Source: Misgurnus anguillicaudatus
Lineage: Eukaryota > Chordata > Actinopteri > Cypriniformes > Cobitidae
Assembly: GCF_027580225.2 (NCBI RefSeq)
Contig: NC_073340.2
Location: 21,956,001 to 22,020,000, forward strand
Length of the DNA: 64,000 bases
Reading direction: 5' to 3'
The position numbers and the translations under genes are program-made. Under the pieces are notes generated by a model. It was given only the letters and a program-made list of their open reading frames with translations, ran no database searches and was not told the DNA's origin. This document shows positions 9,680 through 20,277 of the stretch, piece after piece; the stretch's first letter is position 1; each line of letters begins with the position of its first letter.

Positions 9680-10790
9680 GCTATATATAGCATTGTGTTT
9701 TCCACCATTCATAGTAATTGGAGTGCTAAATATTGTTATATCCAATATCTTTGATGTCACCATTGCTTGTGTTACCAGTCTACATTGGATGCTGGACTCT
9801 CATTCTCAGCAGATACCATTACTAAGGTTAAGGATCACATGACCCGAGAAGCACAAGCTCAGGGTTCAACTGTGAGTCATGGGCTGTGCCGGTCGATGCC
9901 CCAGCCTATACTGTCATACGCTAGCTGGCACAGTGGAACCATTGCACCAGAGGGTTTCTGCATTTACATAATGCACTGCAGAGCAAAACAGAGCCAACAG
10001 TTTTGGAGAATCGGGATAAAGAAAAAGCGAGAACAAACTAATGAGGGAAAGGAGAGGACTTTGTGATTATACAAATGAGCTCGGCCCAATACAGCACATA
10101 ACAATTCATACACATAAGACCAACAGCTCAAAACAGACCATTTCCTCTGGAGCTGGGGCCTTAAAGTGGGCTTTCTCATTAACCCAGCAACAATCAGATG
10201 GCTGGGCACAAATCACAAGCCATTATTAATCAGAACAGGTCAGGATAAACTGTGGGAAGTAATCGCCTCCTGGCTAGAGTGTTGGTAAACATGTTACGTA
10301 ACATTGGTGCACAGCGACCGCAATGCCCCGCCTCTATACCTCAACGCTGGCCACCAATTCCCCCAAACACACACCTCCCTAAATCCTGTTTTAATTCTGT
10401 CAAATGGCAGCATTCCAATGCTACGCTGCCAGGATCCGCAGCCGTGGAGATACCTTGGCAACCTAACAGAGGGCACTGGGATTTTACAAAGAGGGGCGAG
10501 CGAGGGAGATTGATAGATTGACAGACACGTGTATCCTCTCGTGAACTTTGTTCTTCACCTCTATTGAGCCCTTTTTGTGCTGGGCCTTTTTTATATTTCA
10601 CAGCCTAAACAGCACCTAGCGTGGTGCAGATCTGCTCAATGCGTTGATGTAATTTCCTCTGTAACAGAAAATTGGGTCGGGACATCCTGACTGGCCCCTC
10701 AACCTATTAAAATAGCAAGTAGCGCTTAGTTTACCTCACAGTGTGAAAACTGTAGTGCAAAATGATGTCATAAAAATAATCTGTATCAGA
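9680..10790. other. Non-coding stretch, no recognised feature
   Basis: Short overlapping open frames on both strands (for example 10252-10521, 10341-10601) show no conserved motif. No element ends seen. Confidence 0.4.
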
Positions 10791-11074
10791 AGTAAGGTTG
10801 TAACGGTATTAGTTTTTCACGTTATTATGATAATCATCTTTGAAAAATCACGGTATAAACGTTTTCATTGGACGCACGTGCGTTGTTGCGGTTGCGCGTC
10901 TGGACGAAAAATTACTTTTTCATCGCCAATGATGACTTATCTAGTCAATTAAAAGAAAACATTTTGCATTCAAAAAACGTATTCCTGATTAATTTTTATA
11001 TTAATCTGCAATACCGCTCTTACCCAATTTATGAAAAAACTGAAGCCAATACGTTATTTACTCATTTTAAACTC

Positions 11075-11389
11075 TGTGTATGTTTTGATAATCTTTCTCA
11101 ATCTGATCTCTTACAATATTCCTTCACAAAAATGCAATTATTTCAGCTTTTTGCTAAAACAAAAATTTATTTTTAAAGAAAATTTAAGAGTTTATAAGCA
11201 GAGAAAAATATATAATTTTTTTCCCGTTTGGTTTGTTTGTTTGTTTAAAAGCAAAGGGTTCGTTCTTTCATTTGATATATTTGTATGTTTATATATTTTT
11301 AGAAGAAAGTTTTCCTGGAAGGCATTTTGTGAAAATCACAAAAAAATGCTGGTGGGCAACTTTCCAAAAAATGGCTGGCCGGGAATAAG
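11075..11389 (+). mobile_element. Truncated TTAA-target element (same family as 7414)
   Basis: The right end is intact (CTGGTGGGCAACTTTCC ... GGGAATAAG, then TTAA at 11390-11393). The interior shares AGAAGAAAGTTTTCCTGGAAG-type sequence with the copies at 7414 and 23634. The left boundary is lost. Just upstream (10795-10890), GGTTGTAACGGTATTAG resembles an unrelated hAT end. Confidence 0.55.
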
Positions 11390-11393
11390 TTAA

Positions 11394-11960
11394 CTTCCGG
11401 TCTCTGTTTGTTTAATGGTCTGGCTAGTGACTAAACTCTGGAACAAATACCTCGTCGAAAATAACAAATGTTTTGATTTCCTACAATTATTATCCATTAT
11501 TATTATAATTATCAGCTACAATGACCCTAAACTAAATGAAATACATGATAACAGATAGGGTTTTTGGGTTGAACATATGGTTTATTATATCAAACTTTAG
11601 CTATAAAGGAACACTCAGGAATGACTCATAACTACTGCAAGGTCATTAATTGGTCTCTCTCATCTGTGCTTAGTGTACTGCATTCATGCGTTTATGCATT
11701 ACATCAACAGTCTGCTTCCTCACTCGGTCAGGATAATACAATGTACAGTAAGAGTACAGCACTGCAGACTCATATAAAGCCACAGCCATTAACAAACACT
11801 TTTATAGTGCTGGAAGTGGCACTTGAGACCTGACTCACATAACCACCAACACTCCTAAGAGCCCTGAGGACCTATGAAGAGCACCTCAGCATTTATACTG
11901 TTTATACTGTTACTGCTGACATAAACCTCTGTCAGATTTACACGACTGCATGGAGCTCAC
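11394..11960. other. Non-coding stretch, no recognised feature
   Basis: AT-rich sequence without element termini or a supported gene. Confidence 0.4.
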
Positions 11961-11964
11961 AACT

Positions 11965-12264
11965 GCTGCAATGATATGACTTCCATAGTAGGAAAACAAA
12001 TATTATGGAAGTATTATGATTAATGTTGAAGAAGATATTTTGATAAATGATGGTAAGCACACAGTGGACGGTACACTTTGAATTCAATCGTATTAGTTTT
12101 TCTACTATGGAAGTCAATGGTTACAATCAGTAGTGTGCTGCTTACCATCATTTATCAAAATATCTTCTTTTGTGTTCATTAGGAAAAAAATCATACAGGT
12201 TTAGAAAAACATGAGGATGAGAAAATGATGACAGAATTTTTTTTGGGGTGAACTATCTTTTTAA
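11965..12264. mobile_element. Diverged copy of the AGGGATAGTTCACCC MITE
   Basis: The right end (TGTGTTCATTAGG, ATCATACAGGTTT, GAGAAAATGATGACAGAATTT, GGGGTGAACTATCTTTTTAA) matches the MITE at 1590. The interior is a different long hairpin: GATATTTTGATAAATGATGG (about 12031) against its complement near 12150, with TACTATGGAAG again close to the centre. The left terminus has decayed. Confidence 0.6.
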
Positions 12265-12472
12265 CAGCTGGGTGTTTCCTGTGAAAGACATAATACGTTT
12301 TGTTGTCTACACAGTGTAAGTGCTGCACGCAAGTTTAATCAAATTGGTAATGCAAGTCAATTGAACCTACTATCTACTATGTATTTAGCTGACATAAAAC
12401 TTATGTTGATAGGAATTTCTTTTTGTTCTAAATTAACCTGTCTTTCATTAATATCAAGTTAAACATTTCATC

Positions 12473-12585
12473 TAGTGGTGGGCAATAAACCGGTAGATAG
12501 ATTAAACCACTAGAAATGTGTCAACAGTAATGTCTCTATCGAGGTTATGTGAGTATATCAAGTACTGGTTTATCGCCCACCCCTA
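12473..12585. mobile_element. Small MITE, TAGTGGTGGGCAATAAACCGG ends
   Basis: Inverted ends TAGTGGTGGGCAATAAACC and GGTTTATCGCCCACCCCTA, 113 bp, hAT-like sequence at the tips. No convincing target duplication, so old or altered at the borders. Confidence 0.6.
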
Positions 12586-12660
12586 GTCTTAAGTGAAAGT
12601 AAACAGCTGAAAAAGAAAACGCATGTGTAACAGTATACTCAATCCAGACTTTAGTCTTAA

Positions 12661-14234
12661 AGGGCACCTATTTCATTGCTAAAAAACAATGTTATTTTGT
12701 GTATTTGATAAAATACAATGTGTTTGGGTGGTTTATGGTTAAAAAAACTTTTTTCCACATACCATACATTTTTGTAGCTCCAGATTTCACTCTCTTCCTG
12801 AAATGCACGAATTTGAAAAGCTCTGTGTCCCTGATTGGCCAGCTAATCTGTACGATGTGATTGGTTTAAATACCTTTGACATCAGCTGGAAATCTGACGT
12901 TCCTTAACATGTTTGAAAGATTCGGTTGCTAACAGGAGTTAACTTACAGGCTGTGAGTCCGAAGCGGGAGGAATTATGATAATGTCGGTCTTGTCTACAT
13001 CACTAATCTCAATAAGTAAACTTTTGTCTTCAATCCGTGTGTTTGTTGTAGTCCAAGAAAAAAGATTTACATTGGAGACGATAGCTCGCGTCATCATTTA
13101 CTTTGGGGTTTGTACCTTTTGCATATCGTTAACATGTACTATAATCAGGGTTCCCGCAGGTTTCACCAAGTCAAATTTAAGACTTTTTAAGACCTTTTTA
13201 AGACCATTATGAGTGAAATTTAAGACCAAAGCGGCACAATGATCTCAGAAATTCTCAAAACATTATATTTTTATTATATCTTTGTTTATTTATTTATTTA
13301 TTTTTTTGACAAATAAAATCCACTAATATGGGAAGATCAGTAGTCAGCTGCTGATATGTGCCTTGTTAACATGTTTTACACTTTCTCCACCCATACGTTA
13401 TGTGCATAAATATGCACTATACTGCCATCGCATTTATTCCCCTCTCTAATTACCTAATTACACAATAATGAAATGAAAAGGAAATTTACTATTAAAAGGC
13501 TGTTCGTGGTTTGTTGTGTGTTGCAAACAAGGCCGTTTCTAAATCCGAAGGCTGTAGCCTCCAGAGGTCACATTTGTAGGCTGCATATGAAAACTGTGTA
13601 ACACTAAAGTTGACTCACTTTTGATGGCGCGGGACTTGACGGCCTGACTGTTAAGTTGATTTTTAATAAAGCAGTGTTGATTTTTTCGCTTCTGGGTCCT
13701 CTGTTTCAGAACCTTGCAAATGCTCTGGTAAGCCACGGGGCTAGTTGGTTAAATTAACACAGAAAAGATTTTTCTGGCCAAACCTACAGTATACAGTCGG
13801 ATCACAACATCTGAAATATAGCTTATGGCATGAATTGTGTGGATTATAATAGCCTACATTTGTATTCTCTTTAAAAAATAATGATTAAACACTGGATTGA
13901 AGAGACATTCAGTGACACGCAAAGTGCAGAACTTTTCTTTTTAGAGGCCCACCCATCAAATACATTCTTCCTCCGTCACTGAGGCATTTTAATTTACCTT
14001 TTTTTCGGACAACCTTTTCGGGAATAAAAGGAGGTAAGAAATTTAAGACTTGGGTTAATTAAATTTAAGACCTAGGGTGAAAATCTGGCCATTTTTAAGA
14101 CTTTTAATGGCCTTAAATTTAACTTTCTAAATTTCAAACTTTTTAAGACTTTTTAAGACCCCGCGGGAACCCTGATAATACACACTTACACACCATAGGA
14201 AATTTAAAAACGTGAATCGGTCCATTGGTGCTCT
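12661..14234. mobile_element. TTAA-target element interrupted by a CAGGG element
   Basis: Left end AGGGCACCTATTTCATTG and right end CATTGGTGCTCT are inverted and flanked by TTAA (12657-12660, 14235-14238). Subtracting the insertion at 13146-14174 leaves about 545 bp. The 78-codon frame at 12976-13212 crosses the insertion border and is not a gene. Confidence 0.7.
13146..14174. mobile_element. hAT-like element, CAGGGTTCCCGC ends, 5-bp TSD
   Basis: Starts CAGGGTTCCCGCAGG and ends CCGCGGGAACCCTG. Subterminal tracts are runs of AAATTTAAGACTTTTTAAGAC in opposite orientation at both ends. ATAAT flanks both sides (13141-13145, 14175-14179). No transposase is seen in the 1,029 bp. A relative with CAGGGTTCCCACACC ends lies at 43791-44515. 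Confidence 0.75.
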
Positions 14235-14803
14235 TTAAATGGACACTTCATTGATTTGCATTAAACTTTGTATCGTTCGAACCCCAGTCATGTTTTTGAA
14301 TGGTTGTGCATCATTCCCTCAGTTTCCCCTGAGACAGTTGAAATACAGATTTCAGTGTTGAACTTCCCTCTTTCAATTATGTAAAAATCGTCATTTTGCG
14401 TAATTGAAAGAAGGAAGTCCTGTATCTTTGTCGAGGGGGAAAGACTACAAACACTCATTCCTCATTTTTTGCAAGGTGGGGGCTATGGGTGGGCACACCC
14501 GTCGCTTAGGGGACCGGGCCCGCCCTCAAGGACGCTTGTGCCCCCCCCCAGTATTTAAAAAAATACTGTCATTTTAAATTATTAATGTTGCTAATTTTGT
14601 GGTGCATTAATGTTGTATTCTTTATAATTCAAACATTAAAAATATAAAAAACAATGGTGTGATTTTGTTTGATTGATGGGAATCTAGCTACACTGCAACA
14701 GCCTATCACGAGGCTACGTACGACACGTACGTGAAGTAGCCTACGTCAGTGTAGCCGCTCAACAGTTACCGCACTTTTTTTAAACTGGATGAGTTTTCGC
14801 TTA

Positions 14804-16618
14804 TGCCTGGCTCACACCACAGGATAATCGGGCCGAATTTACCCCGATTTTCCCCTCCCGAGAATCCGAGGGAAAATCGGGCAATGGACCTTGATCGGCT
14901 CCGAAGTTCGGCCCAGATTATCCTGTAATGTGAGACGTTTAAAAATCTAAATTTACCCCTTCCGATATGCTCTCAAGCAAATCGGGGCCGCCCCGATCTT
15001 ATCAAACATGTCTGATATTTAGGATTTTAAATCCGCATAATTACGTCATACTTTCACAATAATCATTGAGAGACGGAGATGATTGACAGCTTTCGGGACC
15101 GCGAATCAAGCTGCTGTACGGGTAGACAGCGCAGCCGGACTCATTCCGCCACAACTGCAGCTCGTTGGGGCAGACAGACTATTTAAAATATAGAAATTAA
15201 TTCCTTGCTTGATTCACGTTGTCATAAACATTATCTAAAATATCCTAAAAACAACAGAACATGATGATGGTCAGTCACATCACGCACCTGCAGCTATTAT
15301 GTGTATAGAGGAATTTTAATAAAATAAATAGGCATACACGAAATAAGTTGCACTTAAATAATTAGCTTATTAACAAAATTAATTTAAAATGATATGACGA
15401 TTTTCAGTTCTTTTTTTTGGGACGCGCTCCACAAACGCACAGAACCCGATGGGGCAGCCGGCAGAAAGCGCATCATGTTTTAAATATTACTTTACAGACG
15501 CACAAAGTTTTTATCTGTATGACCATATAACCATAAAAGTAATTTAAGGTCATCATGCATGCATTGCTGTTCAGTGTTCACCGGCATGCAGGATATGTAC
15601 TAACAAACATTATGTTATATCACGCAATTAGTTGTTCGAAATATAAATGATCCGCTTGAACCTCACCCAAGTGCAGCGCTGGTTGCTGAAATACTGCACA
15701 CTTGAGAATCTGATTAGCCTCATATCGACACTTACAACGTTTCATATTAAATGACATATTTGTCCAAAACCATTGGTAATGTAAATACTGAATTAAACAC
15801 TAGACCCTAAACTGCAAGATAAAATAGAATAGAATAGAAACTTTACTGTCATTATAAAACTATCATAAAATTTGTTTATAAGCTCTCAAAGACCAGCAGC
15901 CTCAGAAGAATAACTAGCTACAAAACAATATCACCGCAGAGTAGTATATATACAGTGGAATTATACAAACAACAGTGCAAAAACAAGTTTAACCAAGTAT
16001 CAGTCATTTAACGCTTAGCCTACAATAATATTCCTGTTAGGAAGGAACAGGAAAACAGAGCATTAATAGAAATAGCCTAGATCACTTATAATAACTCTTA
16101 AATGTGCAAAAAATAATGATATATAGGCTAGCCAATTATATAAAAAATATGTTTTTAAATAGATGTATTTATATTTAATCTTGCATATAATTAGACTTGA
16201 GTTGGTGCTAGATTGTGCACACATCTACAGTATGCATTCAAACACTGCCTGCATAACACATCCTTAAAACATATCATGATCGTTGCCTCATAAACAAGAG
16301 CTGAAGAGGAGAAATCGCCTAGGTTTCAAAAAGAAAGCTGCTACTTTGTAAATATTTAAAAAGAAATCATAATAAATGTGTCATAATCTTCATTCCTTTA
16401 TATACTCTTCTCCTGAGGTGACGTGAAGTGCTTGCTCTGGCAAGATAATCTTAATAATATCCTGTAGTGTGTGATGCACTAGGATTTTAAATTCCTGTAA
16501 TGTGAGCATGTTTAAGATTTGAGAGAAGAATATCTGACAAGATTCTCTTTATGTGTGTGCTGCAACCAGATTTCAAAATCTGCCAGGATTTTAAAAATCC
16601 TGTAGTGTGAGCCAGGCA
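14804..16618. mobile_element. Harbinger-type element, TGCCTGGCTCACAC ends, TSD TTA
   Basis: Left TGCCTGGCTCACACCACAGG and right CCTGTAGTGTGAGCCAGGCA are inverted and bounded by TTA (14801-14803, 16619-16621). Related ACAGGAT/ATCCTGTA units recur inside both ends. The 1,815-bp interior has stops in every frame; I found no DDE transposase or Myb-like protein. Joining the flanks gives continuous sequence leading to the ATG at 16638. Confidence 0.75.
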
Positions 16619-16637
16619 TTAGCTATACTGCTTTAAG

Positions 16638-16772
16638 ATGGATATTATCCGCAAATGGTTAAAAGCCCAACAACAGTCTCCAAAAGACGCGCAGCAGTCA
16701 GACAGAAAGAAACTCCGGTGGCCTTGCAACCAATTTGGCGAGCTGATCCATTGGTTTTACTTTGTTATCTGA
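16638..16772 (+). pseudogene. Possible transposase N-terminus remnant
   Basis: A 44-codon frame starts MDIIRKWLKAQQQSPKD and is Lys/Gln-rich. It looks like the short basic start of hAT-type (TTF/ZMYM-like) transposases of fish, but it stops before any zinc-finger or catalytic region. The call rests on general resemblance only. It sits 17 bp right of the Harbinger insertion, whose removal would restore its leader. Confidence 0.25.
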
Positions 16773-17310
16773 TGACGACACCAACGTAACCGCTAAAATG
16801 TAAATTTATAATTGACTGACATGTTTGTCTCAACGAAAATGAACCTTCCGACAACCACACAATGTCGCAGGCGCTCTTGGCAAACAGATGAGAGGTTTGA
16901 AAAGGACATTGACGCACACAGGCGAGAGAGTTCGGGTCTTCTCGGGTTCGTTCAGAAAAAACACATTCATTTTTAAATTACCCGAGACCCGATGCCGCTA
17001 TTGTTGTACCCGACCCGTGTCCGAGGCACATGTGAAACCTCGGGTTTTCGGGTCTGAGTGGACCCGTGAAGACCTCTACCGTGGAGCCCGACCCCGGGCC
17101 TAACAGACTACTACATTCAGAACATATGGACTTGTTCACTGCGGTGATTCAGCTTTCTTCTGAAAAGGACCTCACTCACAAGTTTAATTCCGAGTGGACA
17201 CTTTATTAATGAGGAGCTTCTGCTCGGAGAAACGCCGCCTGCCGCTGTACTGACAGGAGGGAGGGGTGAGATGACAGCGCTGCCTCCACAGTACCGTAGG
17301 TTCAAAGTCT

Positions 17311-17324
17311 GCGTGCGTGTGTGA

Positions 17325-17365
<41 letters not shown>

Positions 17366-17392
17366 TGTGTGTGAGTGTGTGTGTGTGTGTGC
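17311..17392. repeat. (GT)n microsatellite, 82 bp
   Basis: Nearly uninterrupted GT dinucleotides with two GA interruptions (GTGAGTGT). The 66-codon His/Thr frame on the minus strand is an artefact of it. Confidence 0.95.
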
Positions 17393-17689
17393 ACGTGTCT
17401 CATGGCAATGGATATCCCTCTGTTGACTGCTTTAAAATGCAATGTTTGAGAGATGTCTCTGGTGTTACATGTAATATGTTGTATAGATTTATGGATATTC
17501 ATAAAATTGTTTCTATATGTAATGTGGTGTGTAGGCTATAGGCTATCTGGTCATATTGCTGATGGTTGTTTAACGTGGTGATTACGTGCTGCGCGAATAG
17601 AGTATATATTATTATAAGTATACGTACTGTACGCTAATAATAAGTGTGCCCTCCCATGCATTTCATATGCCCCCCTTAAGACTGAGGTC

Positions 17690-18590
17690 TGACGACGGGT
17701 CTGTGGGTGGGACCCACTCACGCTACAGACCTATTACAGATCAGTGGGTGGGACTTACGAAAATATACGAACACAAAAAAAAAAAACGATCAGGCGCCAT
17801 CTTTATGCTAAGCTAAGCTAACAGACATTGTGGAGCGAGCCAGACTTCATGTTACAATAATAGCGGAAGGTAATCGATATGATATGGAAGAGGGTGATTT
17901 TGCAAGCGTGATGCTCTAATCCGCTGTTCATAGCACCTTTACGAGCCACAATACAGCAAAGAGCTGAGGCAGATGAAGGAACAGAATCCCGAGGAGTAGG
18001 TTAGAGCATGGGCTTCGGCTGCGTAGAGAAGCCCGGGGAAGACTGGCTCGAGCTTGGACGGACTAGTAGTGGCTGTACTCTCGCTGTGTGCTTTCTATAT
18101 AACATTTCCGCATCAGATCAGGATATATGGTTTGTTTGGTGAATGTTCCCAGGCAAGAAGAGGTACTTTGCGTGTGTTTATTTCACAGACGTGTTTCAGC
18201 TTACGAGCACAAGCGCTGAGCGGTGGACGCGTTTGTGTGCAGGATGCGGCATTTTCTTCTTTGGGATATACATGTTTGGCCAAGCACTCTCAAAAATATA
18301 TCAGAAACTGAATGAAGCTTGCTCCTACCCAAGCTTTGTACCGTATATGTACAGCGGCGTCCTGGATATATATTTTAGAATCCTAAACTGGAAGCGACAC
18401 CCAAAGCCTGCAGGGATAAACGGACGTCTGACTATAAAGTGAGTGTTTCTATTTTCTTTGTTATACTAATGTGGCATTTATGTACTCAATAGCATATCTG
18501 AGCGGTGTTCTGATTAATGGGAGTGGCTTGCAGAGCTGTGCATTGTGGGAGTTGTAGTTTTCCATACAAATGTGCCCTTAAGTCACTATT
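17690..18590. other. Exon-like region with unrecognised ORF
   Basis: A 99-codon frame at 18143-18442 (begins MFPGKKRYFACVYF, contains GCGIFFFGIYMFGQALSKIY and YMYSGVLDIYF, ends GRLTIK) is hydrophobic in its middle and finishes at AAAGTGAGTG, which could act as a splice donor. A second frame (18054-18311) overlaps it. Codons are plausible, but I do not recognise the protein. It could be a remnant of a transposon gene rather than a host gene, because both sides are transposon-rich. Confidence 0.3.
18538..18562 (-). promoter_or_regulatory. ZNF143-like site (ACTACAACTCCCACAATGC)
   Basis: The minus strand reads AAACTACAACTCCCACAATG, close to the ZNF143/SBF recognition sequence ACTACAATTCCCAGCATGC. 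It lies about 95 bp downstream of the donor-like end of the unrecognised ORF and 30 bp outside the Harbinger element. Function is not shown; such motifs also occur inside repeats. Confidence 0.3.
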
Positions 18591-19826
18591 TTAACGGTCT
18601 GAAACGCAAGTGCGAAGCGCAAAACGCAAGTGACTTTGTGGGCGGATCTTGGGCGCTGTTGCTATTTTCCCGGCGCGAGAAATAACTCTTGCGCCAGGCG
18701 CAAATCAATAAGGGGTTGGTCTGAAGTAGGTTCATTATTCATAGGTGTGGTTTGGGCGTAACGTCAAATAAACCAATCAGAACGCTATCCAACATTCCCT
18801 TTAAACGCAAGGGCGCAAGTTCCATGGCGGGTTGCTATTATTATGACGGATTTACCAGGCGCACGCCTGGAGCGGTTCACAGCCGAGGAGACCCACGTTC
18901 TTGTAAGAGCAGTCAAAGACAGAGAAGTTGTTTTGTATGGGGATGGGAGAAACCCGCCCAAATCAGCGTAGGTTAAACAGGCGTGAGAGAAAATAGCCAC
19001 AATTGTCTCATCAGCTGGCATCCCCATCGTTGCGCCAAGCGCTACAATGATGTCAGGAGACGGGGGAATCCCAAGCTTGCTAGCATAAATCGGGCACGCC
19101 GTGTAACGGGAGGTGGATCTGCCTCTACACACGACCTGACGCCAGCAGAGGACATCGCTGCGTCCACCCTCACCACTGGTAGTTTGGGGGCTTTGAAATC
19201 GGACCCAAGAAACGCAAGCAAGGTCCAACCCCAAAGTACACTTACAAATCAAGTTCATATACATTATAGGTTTCTTATGAAAACATTTTAATTATTATTT
19301 ACATAAAATAAACGTAATACAGCAAAATATTTTAATCGTTATTTGCATGAGAATTTTTTTACACAGCCACACAATAAATAAAAACTATCACCACAATGCT
19401 CACCACAATGATTTCCCTTATCTCATGTGTTAATATTTTTTATTGTAACAATTTATGATTTGCAAAAATAACTGTTGGATCTGTGTAGATTAGATAAGCA
19501 AAGTGTGTGCGCGTTGTGCACGCTATTATGGTCAAGCATGCGCCCTTAAAATAGCATAATGAACCACGCGCAACGCGCCACTGACTTTAGACTATTTTTT
19601 TTTGGTCAGTGGCGCAATTGTTTTTTGAAACTGCAAAATAGCATCAGGGAATGGTTTGCACCGGAACACGCTTTTTTGCGCTGAACCGCCCAGGGAGCGC
19701 AAGTTCATTCTCTAGTTTGCCGATGTGCGTCTGTGGAGGGAAAAACCCGCTGTGCGTTGGTGCAAAATACGAATGATACATGCGTCACTGACAAAGTCAA
19801 TTGCGCTGGGTGCAAGATAGGGCCCT
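18591..19826 (+). mobile_element. Harbinger-family element with Myb-like coding remains
   Basis: Left end CACTATTTTAACGGTCTGAA and right end TGCAAGATAGGGCCCT with GCGCAAGT/TTGCGCC-rich subterminal repeats place this in the GGGCCCTAT-ended Harbinger group of fishes. Shorter relatives lie at 1893-2250 and 46195-46620. The flanking target duplication is not clean. The interior carries the pseudogene at 18843-19225. Confidence 0.6.
18843..19225 (+). pseudogene. Myb/SANT-like DNA-binding protein of Harbinger, degraded
   Basis: Translation starts MTDLPGARLERFTAEETHVL, continues VRAVKDREVVLYGDG, hits TAG and TGA within VKQA.EKIAT, then after a frameshift reads AKRYNDVRRRGNPKLASINR and ARRVTGGGS. 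This is the trihelix/Myb-like pattern (FTAEE...L..V, QC..RYNDVRRR) of the second protein that Harbinger transposons encode beside their transposase. Two stops and at least one frameshift make it non-functional. The overlapping 159-codon minus-strand frame is its antisense shadow. Confidence 0.6.
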
Positions 19827-19934
19827 CTGTCTTCTTAGTCAAATAGGCACAAAATTCTAAATTTATGTTACATTTCGACTACAAATATGACCCACTTTCA
19901 ATAAAGATGAATGTTTCTAGCGATGAAATTTCCC

Positions 19935-19985
19935 TTTAAGAGAAAGTAAACAGCTGAAAAAGAAAACGCATGGGTAACAGTATTA
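19935..19985. repeat. Dispersed repeat shared with 12592-12640
   Basis: AAAGTAAACAGCTGAAAAAG followed by AAAACGCATG(G/T)GTAACAGTAT occurs at both sites with only a few differences. In each case it lies beside other transposons. Borders and family are not identified. Confidence 0.6.
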
Positions 19986-20277
19986 CTGGATCAGGTATTA
20001 TATAGTTATCATGATATAAAAGTAGGCCTACTCAAATCATGATATAAGAATTTGGTCATATGGTCACCTAATTCCATCTATGTTGACTGAAGTCTATTTA
20101 GCCTGTTATCATCCTGCTTATGAAGTGTGACTAAGTAGAGGTTTATTATAAAACTTTAAGGTTAAAATAATATATTGTGTTATATTGTGCTGCCAGAGAA
20201 AAACTGTTGATTCGCCACTCACAAAAACAAGGGAATATGAGTAACAAAGTAAAATACCAGCCATAAGTATATATCCC

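Larger units (their letters stand above)
14475..17680. mobile_element. Probable large hAT-like element (outer layer)
   Basis: GTGGGGGCTATGGGTGGGCA at about 14476 and the reverse complement-like TGCCCTCCCATGCATTTCAT then ATGCCCCCC at about 17648-17676 look like degenerate inverted ends enclosing the Harbinger-type element at 14804 and a short transposase-like start at 16638. There is no clear TSD. The proposal rests on the ends and on the coding remnant. Confidence 0.35.

Noticed and set aside
15820..15990. Possible LINE 3' end (AATAGAATAGAAACTTTACTG)
   Set aside because: Only a short resemblance to LINE tails; no RT coding, no poly-repeat terminus and no defined borders.
17302..17502. His/Thr-repeat protein on the minus strand
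   Set aside because: Produced solely by translation of a GT microsatellite; the same applies to 23353-23692 and 5632-6001.
18785..19264. 159-codon minus-strand frame
   Set aside because: It is antisense to the recognisable Myb-like Harbinger pseudogene and has no similarity of its own.
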